Shown piece by piece: positions 1-12,640 of a stretch of DNA of 64,000 nt (the stretch's first letter is position 1; each line of letters starts with the position of its first letter). The notes below the pieces were generated by a model. It saw nothing but the letters and a program-made list of their open reading frames with translations, was not told the DNA's origin and made no database searches. Source of the DNA: Malania oleifera (lineage: Eukaryota; Streptophyta; Magnoliopsida; Santalales; Ximeniaceae); contig NC_080422.1 in NCBI RefSeq assembly GCF_029873635.1, positions 15,097,936-15,161,935 on the forward strand, given 5' to 3'. A program made the position numbers and the translations under genes.

Positions 1-2105
1 AAGAATTATAGTATTTAAATAATAAAAGAGGTAGAAAAACGAAAATTTAAAAAAAAATAAAAAATCAGGGTTTGTCGACGAATACCCTATTAAATTCGTC
101 GCATGTCATGTGTCTCGTCAATGAGAAATTACCGAAAAGGCTGTTGCAGGGTCTGAAATTCATCGGCGATAAATAAGTGTTCATCGACGAACTCTCTTCT
201 TGGCCTCGTCAACAAAGTGACGTGTCTCATCGATGAAGTCAAGTGTTTAAATAGCTCATACTTGGGTTTTCAGCGAGTTTTCTGCATGCAACTTTCCTCT
301 CTCTCACTAAAATCGTCCTTTACTCCTTCTCTTTTCAATTTCGGCCCGGTTCTTTGCTAGATCGACAATATGAAGCTGCCACGCTACTCCTGGAAAGTTT
401 CTCTTCATTTCTACAGGAGTAGATCAATGGTTAGGCTAACTTGGGAACCATCTCAAAATTTGGGTAAGTTAGTTAATTTTAGTTTTATTAGGTATTTAGA
501 GTTTCTGGACTGAGGAAAATATGTTAGTGTAAATAATACTGAAGTTTTGTTGAGGAAAATTTAAATATCAGGGTGTTGTGCTGGGAACACTGCAAGTGTA
601 GGATTGGATGTTTTGTGGGCTTCTCAGTAAGTCAGGTAAAGGGATAAACTAAGAATTTTTCATGAAATTATTTATTATTTTACAACATTAAATTTCAGGA
701 AAATATGTATATTATATAATTATGTTTGGGAAATACTGCTATGAACAGGGATATGATTTAAACATGTTTTATCAGAAAATATGGTTTTGGGGATAGATTT
801 TACACTCAAGAGGTGACCCATTTCTATGTGGCATGAGTTTAAATTTCCATATAATTATGTATGTTAGAATATTATGTTTTCCCAAATCAAGCATGATATG
901 ATAGTTTTCAGAGATATTATAAAATAATACAGGAACCATGATTTTATTATTATAATATTAAACAGTAAAAAGAAATTATGTTTAGTATATTATAATATGC
1001 CGATGCAGATGTCGTGATTCATGTTATGTTATGTCGGTGCAAATGTTGTGATTCATGTTATGTTATGCCGGCGCAGATGTCGTGATTCATGTTGGCGCAG
1101 ATGCCATAATCATGTATGACAAGGCAGAATTGATGAAATATTATCATGTCAGATATTATTATGAAATACGAAACAACTATGTTCAGTATAGGAAACTTAT
1201 TATATGATATCAGAACTCGGATGACATGGTTTAGTTCAGTTTCAGGAGCACACTACCGTAGTTGTATGTTTAGAATGATAGTGCTACCACACGACCAATA
1301 GTGTGGGAGATGACAGTCGATATGACTTCAATGTAGAGTGGAGTTGTTCCCCTAGTAGTTCGAGACCAGGTCGGACAGGCCCATCGTACTTACAGACTTA
1401 TGTGTGATCTAGTATGGTCGACCAGCCATTACTAGCTCCCGCCTTCGAACTGCACAACCTAGTCATGTGGGGGTAAGATTGACATCAACTAACTATCCAT
1501 CCTGAATGTTATTTCAGTATTGTACAGTTATATAAGATGATTTTCATGTTAGTAATTTAGTATGTTATATTATGTTATGAGGAATCATGTTTTATTCAGG
1601 TATGATATCAAAGAGTTTTTACCAGATATGATGTATGTACTGATAATATGTATAACACGAAAACACTCATGTTGCCACACACTAATATTAGTTTATTTCC
1701 CTTAGTGAGAGGTGTCTCACCCCAATTATATAAACATTTTAGGAAATCCAGGCAGAGGAGCAGAAAGAGCTCCGCAACGGTAGAGTCCGACTGAGCTACC
1801 CTATCAGAAGGGTGAGTTGTAGAGTCAGAGTTGGATTTATTTTTGGGAAGGGACCCTAGGCTACTTTTAATCTTTTGTGGATGATTGTATATATATATAC
1901 AACAGTTTTAGTAGGACTCTGGTATTATGATTGGTTGTATGGTATGTTGTAAAATTTTGTTTCCTGCTTCTTAGGTATCAAAGTTGTATTTTGGGTATAT
2001 CCCTGATACCCATGGGTCCAAGTTGATTATGTTATTCCGTTGAACAGGATATCAGGATTATTATATTTATTAAAAAATATATGGTAAATTAAGCAGGTCG
2101 TTATA
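1..2105 (+). repeat. 5' LTR of Tekay-1 (left edge truncated by window)
   Basis: This stretch aligns along its length with 7172-9282. It carries a CpG-rich cluster of TCGTCGACGA-like near-palindromes (about 75-240), a TTTAAATAG TATA-like site near 244, and three to four copies of a roughly 31-bp unit with core GCCGGYGCAGATGCCGTGAT (about 998-1115). A conserved block around 1706-1725 (CTTAGTGAGAGGTGTCTCAC) is shared with every Tekay-type LTR in the window. The LTR ends in CGTTATA, against CGTTACA in the other copies. Confidence 0.93.
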
Positions 2106-2108
2106 GTT

Positions 2109-2122
2109 TGGTATCCGAGCTT
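2109..2122 (+). other. Primer binding site of Tekay-1 (initiator tRNA-Met type)
   Basis: TGGTATCCGAGCTT lies three bases after the 5' LTR end. It resembles the plant tRNA-iMet primer complement TGGTATCAGAGC used by most plant gypsy and copia elements. Identification rests on position and similarity. Confidence 0.8.
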
Positions 2123-2411
2123 AGGTTGCTAGGTTCTGTAGACTCTAGAGTGCAGCGGAAACAATACCAGAGTATAGGAAAAGGATTTGAGATTTTGTTT
2201 TACAGTTTAGAGGCAAGACTTCCGTGGTGGTTTCTGTGTCTTTTCTGGGGTGGCGATTTCAGGAAAGTCATAGTAAACTATTGTCGAGTTGTGTTTCTAA
2301 AGTATAGGACTGAATCTTGAAATAAGATAAGGATGTCAAGATAAGGGATTTTGGTTAGACGCGTAAGTTATAAGGATAGAGTTCCTAAGTCATGTTTATT
2401 GTATTTTTAGG

Positions 2412-3450
2412 ATGGACCCTAAAGGAGGTAGTGTCCATGCAAGTGGTACTGATGGTGTAGGGCCCTCGAGTGCAAGCGGGGTTGATTTTGATGCGGTATT
2501 ACGTAGTGTGGTTCGGCATATTATGGTTGAGATCGCTAGGAGCTTCAGGAAGTAGGGTGGCCCATCTGTAGGCCATAGGTGCACGATAGATAAATTTCCC
2601 AAGATGAATCCTTCGACATTTTCAGGAGGAGCTAATGTTGCAGCCGCCGAGAATTGGATGCAAGAGATCAAGAAAGTTTTGGTAGTATTGTAGTGTACAG
2701 AGGAGCAAAGGGTCTTCTTCGCCACCTATAAACTAATAGGGGAGGCTGAGAGGTGGTGGACTATGGTGAAACTTCTGGAGCAATAGAGGACGACGCCGAT
2801 AGTTATGACATGGGACCGATTTAAAGAATTATTTATTTGACAAATATTTCCCAGCCACTGTCAGGGAAGTTAAAGTGGAAGAATTCCTAAATTTGAAGCA
2901 AGGACAACAGTCGGTCCAGCAGTACGCGGCGGGGTTTATTGAGTTGTCCCACTTCACCCCATATATTGTTCCTGATGAAGTAAAGAAAGTAAGACAATTT
3001 GAAAGGGGATTGAGGCGTGAGATCTACAGGCAAGTTATGATGTTGAAAATACAAGATTTTGCTGAGTTAGTTGATAGAGCAGCTTTGGCTGAGGCCAGTG
3101 AGCGGTTGGGTGCAAAGGAATAGGGATAGAAGAAAAGGTCCGCACCTTTAGGCTTTCAGTAGGGCTATGGTTGGGATCAGTGGAGGAAAGGAAACTATAG
3201 TAGAGGTTAGAGAAAGGAGACTAGGCACCATGAGGTTGAGGGTGCTCAGACCTACCTTGTATGTCAGATATGTGGAAAATGGCATCTGGGGGAGTTTCAA
3301 GCAAGGAGAGGTGTATGTTATTGATGTGGAGGATCTGGGAACCTGGCACGAGATTGTTCTACACCTATTGGTAATGCTCCTGCTCCCAGGCAGTTTAGGG
3401 GAGGTTACCAGGCACCTCAAGGAGGTCAGCGGAGGAATATAGCCCCAGCA
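2412..3450 (+). pseudogene. gag region of Tekay-1 (fossil)
   Basis: The region starts at an ATG 306 bases after the LTR and reads first as a Gly/Ser-rich leader. The Retrotrans_gag capsid block follows at about 2600-3120, recognisable from EEFLNLKQGQQSVQQYAAGF and FERGLRREIYRQV. A degenerate nucleocapsid CCHC-knuckle region lies near 3250-3360. Gag would package the element RNA into cytoplasmic virus-like particles. The region is broken and is read here only as a fossil. The same region of Tekay-2 (20769-21790) is its closest relative in the window. Confidence 0.85.
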
Positions 3451-3489
3451 AGGGTTTATGCTCTGACACCAGGAGACACTGAGAATACC

Positions 3490-6400
3490 GCATACGTTGT
3501 GATAGGTACCCTTACTGGTTTTTCATGCCATGCTATTGTTTTATTTGATTCAGGTGCTACTCATTCTTTTGTGTCTGCGAATTTCGTTAAATTGTCTAGA
3601 AGCGAGACCCAGTTATTAGAGGTAGAAATGTCAATAGCTTCACCAGCTGGTTGGGTGGTAAAGTGTCGTAGGGTGCTCAGAGGTTATCTTGTAGAAATTC
3701 AAGGGAGAGTGCTACCTACCGATCTAATTGTACTTGACATGCATGAGTTCGATGTAATACTGGGTATGGATTGGCTGGCAACTAACTATGCTAACATTGA
3801 TCGTCATTTAAAAGAAGTAATTTTCAGCCCACCAGGCAAGCAAGAATTTAGATTTGTGGGGTCGCAGGTGTGTTCCCCGCCTCAATTAGTGTCAGTTATG
3901 CAAGTGAGAAGGCTACTCCGGGATGGTATTCAAGGGTTTATGGCTTTTAAAAAGGAGGTGTCAGGAAATGAGTTTAAGCTTAGCAATACACCAGTGGTTA
4001 AGGAGTTTCTAGATGTTTTTCCAGAAGAATTTTCAGGATTGCCTCCTGACCGCGAGGTAGATTTCCCTATCAATTTTTTTCTAATACAGCACCAATCTCT
4101 AAAGCTCCTTACCGGCTGGCTCCAACAGAATTGGGGGACTTAAAGAACCAGCTGCAAGACCTATTAAATAAAGGATTTATTCGACCTAGTGTATCTCCGT
4201 AGGGAGCTCCAGTGTTATTTGTAAAGAAGAAGGACAGGACTATGAGGATGTGTATAGATCATAGGGAAATTAATAAGGTGACAATCAAGAACAGGTATCC
4301 TCTACCTCGTATAGATGATCTATTTGATCAGCTTCAGGGTACGCAGGTCTATTCTAAGATTGACCTCAGATCAGGCTACCACCCGTTGAAAGTAAAAGTA
4401 GAAGATGTCTCGAAGACAGCCTTTAGAACCATATATGGGCATTATGAATTCCTCGTTATGCATTTTGGTCTGACGAATGCTCCTAATGTATTCATGGATT
4501 TAATTAATAGAATCTTTCATCAGCATTTAGACCGGTTTGTTGTGATTTTCATTGATGATATACTGGTCTATTCTAGGAATTTTGAGGAGCATAAGACACA
4601 CTTACGGCTAGTACATCAGACACTTAGGGAAAAGAGATTTTATGTCAAGTTTAGTAAATGTGAATTTTGGTTGGAGAAAGTGGCATTTATGAGGCATGTT
4701 ATATTAGGAGATGGAATTTATGTGGATCCTAGCAAGATTGAAGCAGTAATGAATTGGACCAGGCCAAAGAATGTTCAGGAAATCAGGACTTTCTTAAGGC
4801 TGGGAGGTTATTACCGTCGTTGTTGAGGGATTCTTAGCATTATCAAGGCCTCTAACGCGTCTTACCAGAAAGAATGTCAACTTTGAATGGGATAATAGTT
4901 GTGAACAAAGTTTTCAGGAACTGAAACAGAGGCTTGTTACTGCACCAATGTTGATCATTCTGTCAGGGGGAGATCGTTATGTAATTTATAATAACGCGTC
5001 TTTAAAAGGGTTCGGTTGTGTATTGATGCAACATGGAAAGGTTATAGCTTATACCTCCCGACAGTTGAAAGAGTGTGAAAAGAACTATCCTACCCATGAT
5101 CTGGAATTGGCTGCAGTGGTACATGCGTTAAATATTTGAGGGCATTACTTGTACGATGAGAGATGCGAGATATTCTCCGATCACAAAAGTTTGAAGTACT
5201 TTTTCACTCAAAAGGAGCTGAACATGAGACAGAGGAGGTAGTTGGAACTTATTAAATATTATGATTGCGCTATCGGTTGCCACCCAAGGAAAGCAAATAT
5301 GGTAGCTGATGCTCTGAGTAAAAAATTAGTGGGACTAGCACTGGCAGCTATGGAGGTTTAGTATCCGATCTAGATGGATCTGGAGAGACTCGGTGCAGAG
5401 TTGGTAGAGAGTAATCCTCAGGCATTTATGGTCAGTCTAGTAGTGCATCCTACTCTACAAGAAAGGATTAAGATAGCTCAGAGAGATGATGCAGAATTAG
5501 CAGAACTAATAGTTAGTGTACAGGACGGACAGGGAGTAGAATTCAGAATTTCTGATAACGGGGCTTTGATGTTCCATTCCAGTTTGTGCATGCCTGCAGA
5601 TGCTGATATCAGAAGGATTATTTTAGAGGAGGCTCACAGGTCCTTGTACACGGTTCATCCAGGTAGTACTAAAATATATAGGGATCTGCAGGAGTCTTAT
5701 TGGTGGAGCGGCATAAAAAGGGAAATTGCTGAGTTTATGCAGCAGTGTCTAACGTGCCAATATGTAAGGGCTCAACACCAAAGGCCAGCGGGTCAGTTGC
5801 AGCCATTTTACATCCCAAAATGGAAGTGAGATCACGTATCTATGGACTTTGTGACGGGTTTGCCACCGGCACCACATGGTTAGAATGCTATTTGGGTGGT
5901 CGTTGATAGATTGACGAAGACCACTCACTTCATTTCTATTAAATTCAACTACTCCATTGACAGACTGGAAGATTATATATTCAGAAGACAGTACGATCGC
6001 ATGATGTGTCAGTGTCTATAGTATCAGACCGAGACCCACGATTCACGTCACGGTTTTGGAGGAGCTTGCATGAGGCTCTGTGATCTCAATTATCTTTCAG
6101 CATAGCGTTTCATCCTCAGACGGATGACCAGACTGAGAGGGTGATTCAGACATTCGAGGATATGCTGCGGACGTACGTGTTGGATTTTGGGGGTAGTTGG
6201 ACCCAGTATATGCCGCTGATAGAGTTTGCATACAATAACAACTATCAGGTCAGCATTGGCATAACCCCTTATAATACGCTCTATGGTAGGAGATGTCGAT
6301 CTCCTCTTTACGGGGATGAGATTAGTGAAAGGCGAGTTTCGGGACCAAAAATTGTGCAGCAGGTGTACGATAAAGTTGGGCTCATTAGAGACAGGATCAG

Positions 6401-6890
6401 TGCAGCTCAGAATCGGCAGAAAAACTACACTGATATACGCCGCCATGTGTTGGAATTTGAAGTAGGAGACCATGTATTTTTTAAGATAGTATCATTGAAG
6501 GGAGTTATGAGATTTGGGAGGAAAGGTAAGTTAAGCCCTAGATTCATTGGCTCTTTCAAGATTCTTGAAAGAGTAAGGTCAGTTGCCTATCAGCTGGCTT
6601 TCCACCAGCTTTATTTAGAATTCACGGCGTATTTCATGTTTCCATATTAAGGAAATACGTCTCAGATCCTTCTCATGTCACCAATTATGCCAAGCTAGAA
6701 CTTAGCGATACTTTGGTTTATGAAAAAACACTAGTGCAAATTTTGGACAGGAAGGAACAAGAATTGCGGAATAATAGGATTTCATTAGTAAAAGTCATGT
6801 GGAGGAATCACGTAATGGAAGAAGCTTCTTGGGAGCTCAAGGAAGAGATACAACAGAAATACCCGCATTTGTTCAGCGGGGAATAACAGT
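3490..6890 (+). pseudogene. pol region of Tekay-1: protease, RT, RNase H, integrase, chromodomain-like tail (fossil)
   Basis: Domains in order: aspartic protease with DSG in LFDSGATHSFV (DSG codons at 3547-3555); reverse transcriptase (about 4030-4830) with [11 protein letters not shown] and the FIDDIL active-site motif near 4545; RNase H (about 4950-5240); the integrase HHCC zinc-binding block (about 5630-5790), core (about 5860-6300, with SDRDPRF) and C-terminal GPY/F-like part (about 6460-6650); then a chromodomain-like end with EEASWEL (about 6760-6885). The integrase-last order is diagnostic of Ty3/gypsy. The chromodomain of this lineage is known to target heterochromatin. The coding is broken in many places and cannot be active as it stands. 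Confidence 0.92.
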
Positions 6891-7150
6891 AATCAATAAG
6901 AGAAGCAAGTAGATGTGTAATGTTCCTTTTATGTAGGTTAATCAGTACATGTAATAATTTTCAGTTGTAGGTAGTGTTTTGGTTTTGGGAGAATTTTATT
7001 TTATGTATTTTTAATCTTACAGGACCTTGAATGTAACCACGATATTCTTCTGCCATAAGTGAGGGTAAGTAATAAAATAAGTAGCCCATTTTTCCTCAAA
7101 AGATAGTGTTCAATACAGATAGTAAATTTCGAGGACGAAATTTTATAAAC

Positions 7151-7159
7151 AGGGGAGAA
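7151..7159 (+). other. Polypurine tract of Tekay-1
   Basis: AGGGGAGAA lies directly before the 3' LTR start TGTAAAGACTCG. It is the expected plus-strand primer site for cDNA synthesis. Confidence 0.85.
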
Positions 7160-9282
7160 TGTAAAGACTCGAAGAATTATAGTATTTAAATAATAAAAGA
7201 GGAAAAAAAAAGGAAAATTCAAATAAAAATAGGAAAAAGTAGGGTTCGTCGATGAACCCTTTGGTTTCTTCGACGAACAAACTATTAAATTTGTCGAATA
7301 CCACGTGTCTCATCGACGAGAAATTACCAAGAGGGCTGTTGCAAGGTCTGAAATTCGTCGGGAATAAATAAGTGTCCGTCGACAAACTCTCTTCTTGGCC
7401 TTGTCGACGAAGCTAGGTGTTTAAATAGCTCAAACTCAGGTTTTTAGCGAGTTTTAACTTTCCTCTCTCTCACTAAAATCGTCCTTCACTCTTTCTCTCT
7501 TCAATTTCGGCCCGATTCTTCACCAAATCAACGATCTGAAGTCGCCACGCTACTATTGGAAAGTTTCTCTTCATTTCTACAGGAGTGGATCGTTGGTTAG
7601 GCTAACTTGGGAACCATTCCAAAATTTGGGTGAGTTAGTTAATTTTAGTTTTATTAGATATTTGGAGTTTTTGGACTGAGGAGAATATGTTAGTGCAGAT
7701 AATACTGAAGTTTTGTTAGTAAAAATATAAATTTCAGGGTGTTGCACTGGGAACACTGCAGGTGTAGGATTGGGTGTTTTGTGGGCTTCTCATTAAGTCA
7801 AATAAGGGGATAAATTAAGTCAAAATTTTTCATGAAATTATTTATTATTTTACAGCATTAAATTTCAGGAAAATACATATATTATATAATTATGTTTAGG
7901 AAATAATGTTATGAACAAGGATATGATTTAAAGTTATTTTATCAGAAAATACGGTTTTGGGGACAAATTTTACACTCAGGAGGTTACCCATTTCTATATG
8001 GCATGAGTTTAAATTTCCATATAATTATGTATGTCAGAATATTATGTTTTCCCAAATCAAGCTTAATATGATAGTTTTCAGAGCAATTATAAAACAATAC
8101 AGGAATTATGATTTTATTATTATAATATTAAACAGTACAGAGAAATTATGTTCAGTATATTATGATATGCTGGTGCAGATGCCGTGATTCATGTTATGAT
8201 ATGCCGACGTAGATGCCGTGATTTATGTTATGTTATATCGGCGCAGATGTTGTGATTCATGTTGGCACAAATGCCATAATCATGTATGATAAGACAAAAT
8301 TCATGAAATATTATCATGTCAGATATTATTATGAAATACAAAACAACTATGTTCAGTATAGGAAACTTATTATATGATATTAGAACTCAGATGGCATGGT
8401 TTAGTTTAGTTTCAAGAGTACGGTATCGTAGCTATATGTTCAGAATCATGATAGTGCTACCACATGACCAGTAGTGTGGGAGATGGCAGTCGATGTGGCT
8501 TCAGTGTAGAGTGGAGTTGTTCCCCTGACAGTCCGGGATCAGGTGGGGCAAGCCCATCGTACTTACAGACTTATGTTTGATCTAACATGATCGGCCAGCC
8601 ATTGCTAGCTCCCGCCTTCGGGCTTTACAACCTAGTCATGTGGGGGTAAGATATGACATCAGCTAACTGTCCATCCTGAATGTTATTTCAGTATTGTACA
8701 GTTATATAAGATGATTTTCATGTTAGTGATTTAGTACGTTATATTATGTTATGAGGAATCATGTTTTATTCACGTATGATATCAACAGTTTTTACCAGAT
8801 ATGATGTATGTACTGATAATATGCATAACATGAAAATAGTCATGTTTCTACACACTGATATTAGTTTATTTCTCTTACTGAGAGGTGTCTCACCCCAGCT
8901 ATATAAACATTTCAGGAAATCCAGGTAGAGGAACAAAAAGAGCTCCGCGACAGTAGAGTGCGACTAAGCTGCCCTATTAGAAGAGTGAGTTGTAGAGTCA
9001 GGGTTGGATTTATTTTTGGAAAGGGACCCTAGGCTACTTTTGATCTTTTGTGGATGATTGTATATATATATATACAATAGTTTTAGTAGGACTCTAATAT
9101 TGTGATTGGTTGTATGGTATGTTGTAAAAGTACGTTTCCTGCTGCTTAGATATCAGAGTTGTATTTTGGGTATATCCCTGGTACCCATGGGTTCAGATTG
9201 ATTATGTTATTCAGTTGAACAGGATATCCGAATTATTATATTTTTTAAAAAATATATATAGTAAATTAGGCAGGACGTTACA
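7160..9282 (+). repeat. 3' LTR of Tekay-1
   Basis: This complete 2123-bp LTR runs from TGTAAAGACT to CGTTACA, with TG...CA termini. It carries the same TCGTCGACGA-like cluster (about 7238-7400), the roughly 31-bp repeated unit (about 8167-8285) and the conserved CTTACTGAGAGGTGTCTCAC block (about 8875-8895) as its partner at 1-2105. Confidence 0.95.
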
Positions 9283-9583
9283 CCCAACCCCCAATACCAG
9301 CTTGGATTTTGGGAGATGAGGCAAAAATCTCAAAGCCCTTTGCCTTCACGTGTTCTTGCTCGACATACAAAAGAAAGGGAAATTAGAATCAGAAAGAGAG
9401 AAATTGAAAAAAAAAAAAAGAGGTTAGAGATTAAAAAGTAGGAGACTAAGAAAGTTAAAAGAGAGTGTGATCTAAGAGAGTTAGGGAGAGTGAGATCTGA
9501 GAGAGAAAAAGAGATGGGAGATGAAAATAAAAGAAGTTTTTACCTTGTGAGCCTCGCCAAGGGCAGTAGCAGTGGAAGAGAGA

Positions 9584-9636
<53 letters not shown>

Positions 9637-9669
9637 GAAAAAAATGCAAAAAAAAAAAAAGAAAAAAAA
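9283..9669. other. Unassigned purine-rich spacer with GA microsatellite
   Basis: This 387-bp stretch lies between Tekay-1 and the Sirevirus. It is strongly purine-rich on the plus strand and contains a GA run at about 9576-9633, followed by an A-rich run reaching the Sirevirus LTR. Open frames here simply translate the dinucleotide repeat. I recognise no gene. Confidence 0.6.
9576..9633. repeat. (GA)n microsatellite
   Basis: This is an almost pure GA dinucleotide run, interrupted once near 9587, just left of the Sirevirus 5' LTR. Confidence 0.95.
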
Positions 9670-11608
9670 TGTTCGCCTAACAAGGCTTATGACTCTTATT
9701 TTGATGATAACAAATCAAAGTAATTTGATTTGCTTTCAAGTTGATATGTTTCAGGAATCAAAACTTAGATAGCTCAATGGAAATATGCAAACAAGATGCT
9801 CAAGCTAAAAGGATGTTAAAGCTCAAAGATTGACATATTTTATAAAAGCTTGAAGGATTAAAACTTAAAGTTTGTTTAAAGCTCAAAGAAATGACTCAAA
9901 GCAAAAGAAAAGTATGAAAACTCCAAGAGCTGAAAGATTTAGAGTCATTAAGAGAGTCTTGATGTAAGTACTTCAAGTAAGACTCGATATAAAATGGTTG
10001 AAACTCTTTAGGACAAGATAAAATCTAAGAAACAATTTTCTTGAAGACCTTGAAATATGATTTCTAAAATTATAAATTATGAAGGTCACAAATGAAAATA
10101 TTTTTCAGAGTCAAAATTCTATAAAAAAAAAAAGTTTTTGCAAAGCCAGACTCCTGCCCAAGCTTTTTAAGCGACTGCCCATTTAATGTTTTTTAAGAGC
10201 TGACAGACAGAAGGGTGTCAGGTGCCTGCTAGGTGCTTAACAGGGGACTGCCTGGTCATCCCAGGCACCTGCATGTGTTTTGACAAGCCACTGCCAGTGT
10301 TCTGACTTTTGATTTTGAACTGAGACAGGCGCTTGCCATGTCGTGTCAGGCGACTGCCACTCGAAGAATTTTTTTTTAATTACAAACGAGAAAACTTTTA
10401 AATTTGATTCTAGGGTTTAAAATCTTTTGCAAAGTTGACCAAACACTCCAAGTCAACTTGGGGAGCAAGGAAAACTCTATAAATAACCCCCAAGACATGG
10501 ATTTTTTCATTGACCTAGAAACATCTTCAATAGTCTAAGATTCTCACACGCTTTCAACTCTCAAAGGCATTTTTGCCAACATCTTGCTACCCATTCCACT
10601 GAGTTCTCATTGATTCTCACACAAAAATTGTGCTTTCAAAGTCTAAACCTTTCAATCAAAGGAAGATTAATTGGGGTAATAAAATTTTATTGAGCTTTAA
10701 TTACTTTATATTGAATTACTTTGAAATATATAGTGCTGATTGGTGTACTAACCTACTCTATCTGAGAGTATCTCTTGTACACAAGTTCTCTTCTCTCATT
10801 TCTTATCATGTAGACGATTCAGGGCTATTGGATCATTGTTACCAAGCGTAGGGTTTTGTTTGGAGAGGTATTTCTACCTGTAAAAGAAGGAAGTATAAAA
10901 GGTTTGTTCCGTCTGAAAGGAACAGGTATAGTGGAATCCTTAGGTGGTTTTCCTAAGGCGAGGACATAGGCTAGGGATAACTCGAACCTCGTAAAAACCT
11001 TGGTCTCCTTCTCTTTCCCTTACACTTTTTTATATTTCAGCAAATATATCAACTGCATGGATGATTTAAATTTCCTAATCATAAGAACTACGTGGTTTGG
11101 ATTTTAAATAAGCAAAAGTTTAATTTGTTTTTTGGGACTTGCGGAAACCGAAAGGGAGTATGTTGGTTGATCAATAATTTGCAGAAACCATAAGGGAGCA
11201 CATTGATTGGTCAACACCCCAAAACCTATTAACTAAAGGTTTATTTGAAATCTGAAATTTGGAAAGAGTGTGAATATTATGTTGTTTATCATATAGAAAG
11301 ACCAAATTCATTCTTCATAGGGCTACATACAACCAAGCTGAGAATTGTCAAAGGAATTATATAGTATATCTTGATTGAACACATTGTGGTTGTTCAATTG
11401 GTTGATTGAAGTTTTTGTTTAACTTGTGTGGTTGCGGATTGAATAAAAAGACTTAAGTTTTTGTGTGATTACTAAATCAATAAGAAGTCAAGAATTCATT
11501 GAAAGAATTAAAAGATGTTAAGAATTTTATATAAAAAAAAAATTTAAAAGAAATTTTAATAACCCAATTCACCCCCCCCCCCCTCTTGGGACTATACCTT
11601 GGTTTTCA
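9670..11608 (+). repeat. 5' LTR of the Sirevirus
   Basis: This 1939-bp LTR, TGTTCGCC to TTTTCA, matches 29699-31613. Between about 10140 and 10370 it holds a cluster of CAGGCGCCTG-like near-palindromes (for example 10219-10228 and 10326-10335). The distal part ends in a C-rich run before CTCTTGGGACTATACC. Confidence 0.94.
10478..10485 (+). promoter_or_regulatory. TATA box of the Sirevirus LTR promoter
   Basis: TATAAATA lies in the middle of the 5' LTR, just after the palindrome cluster. The same box is kept at 30490-30497 in the 3' LTR, inside a well-conserved neighbourhood, as expected for the element's own RNA polymerase II promoter. Confidence 0.7.
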
Positions 11609-11610
11609 AT

Positions 11611-11623
11611 TGGTATCAGAGTC
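11611..11623 (+). other. Primer binding site of the Sirevirus (tRNA-iMet type)
   Basis: TGGTATCAGAGTC begins two bases after the 5' LTR. It is nearly identical to the canonical plant tRNA-iMet primer site. A second, diverged copy lies near 13368 because of the internal duplication. Confidence 0.88.
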
Positions 11624-11665
11624 AGGTTATAACAAATCTTAATTAAAAGCTATATAAAGATCTAG

Positions 11666-12640
11666 ATGGCACACATAGGAGTAGCTCCCTTTGGTGAGGG
11701 TCAATCCTCAACTAGACCACCCATATTTTGTGGACTCAACTATACCTTTTGGAAACATCGCATAAGAATCTATCTTCAAATAATGGATTGGAAGGCTTGG
11801 AAGGTTGCTACACATGGTAACCTAATCCCTACCAAACTTGTGGATGGAAAAGAAGTCCCTAAAGATGAAAAAGAGATGAATGATTTAGATCATAAAATGT
11901 TGTAAGCTAACTCTAGTGCAATAAACGCCCTATATTGTGCACTTGATATTAATGAATTCAATAGAGTTATGGCATGTAACACAGTAAAGGAAATTTGGGA
12001 TAAACTAGAAGTAACCTATGAAGGTACTGTAAATGTTAGAGATAATAGGATTGATATGTTGACTAGTGAATACGAAGCCTTTAGGATGAATTCTGACGAA
12101 ACCATCACAAGCATGTACACTAGGTTCACACATATTATAAACTCACTAAATGTTGTAGGGAAAACATACTCCATATATGAGATGATTCGCAAAATACTTA
12201 TAGGACTTCCACCCATTTGGGAACCAAAAGCCACAGTCATAACGGAAGGTAGAAACCTCAAAACAATCTCACTAGATGAACTCATAGGATCAATACTAAC
12301 CTATGAAAGGGCTATGAAAGAAAGAAATACTAAAAATAAAAAAAAATAAAAAATCCATAGCTCTTAAAGCCTAAAAAGAATTTTCAAGTTAAAAAGAAAA
12401 CGACTCCAGTGAATTAGATGATGAAGAATTAGCGTTCATAACTAAAAGACTTGGAAAATTCTTCAAGAGAAATAAGAAATTTACTATAAAATTCAGAGGG
12501 TCAAAAACTGAAAAAGGTGAAAATAGTAAAAAGAAAAACAAGAACAAAAATGATCCACCTACTTGCTACCATTGCAAAAAGGTCGTACACATCAAGTCGG
12601 ACTGCCCTCAGCTCAAGAAGGAAAAGAGAAGAAAAAGCCA
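11666..12640 (+). pseudogene. gag region of the Sirevirus, first copy (fossil)
   Basis: It opens at MAHIGVAPFGEGQSSTRPP, 58 bases after the LTR. A UBN2-type copia gag domain follows (WKHRIRIYLQIMDW; then VKEIWDKLEVTYEG near 11985-12030). A zinc knuckle of form CX2CX4HX4C, CYHCKKVVHIKSDC, lies at about 12559-12602. The part beyond about 12750 is much less well preserved than the same part of the second copy. The region is broken. Confidence 0.85.

Larger units (their letters stand above)
1..9282 (+). mobile_element. Ty3/gypsy retrotransposon, Tekay/Del-type, broken (Tekay-1)
   Basis: Two long direct repeats (1-2105 and 7160-9282) bracket a gag-pol region read on the plus strand in the order gag, protease, RT, RNase H, integrase. 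That order, the roughly 2.1-kb LTRs and an integrase tail ending in a chromodomain-like block (about 6760-6885) fit the Tekay/Del chromovirus lineage. Window base 1 aligns to base 7172 in the 3' LTR, so about 12 bases of the 5' LTR lie outside. The 5-bp TSD cannot be tested because the left flank is missing; the right flank reads CCCAA. The coding region is broken in roughly ten or more places. LTR divergence of about 9-13% in hand-compared stretches suggests an insertion several million years old. Confidence 0.95.

Noticed and set aside
998-1115. Short regular repeats that could suggest a CRISPR array
   Set aside because: The units are directly adjacent without unique spacers, lie inside a plant LTR and recur in its partner LTR.
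9455-9772. Open frames rich in Arg/Glu (plus) or Leu/Ser (minus)
   Set aside because: They translate the GA microsatellite and adjoining A-run and have no domain.
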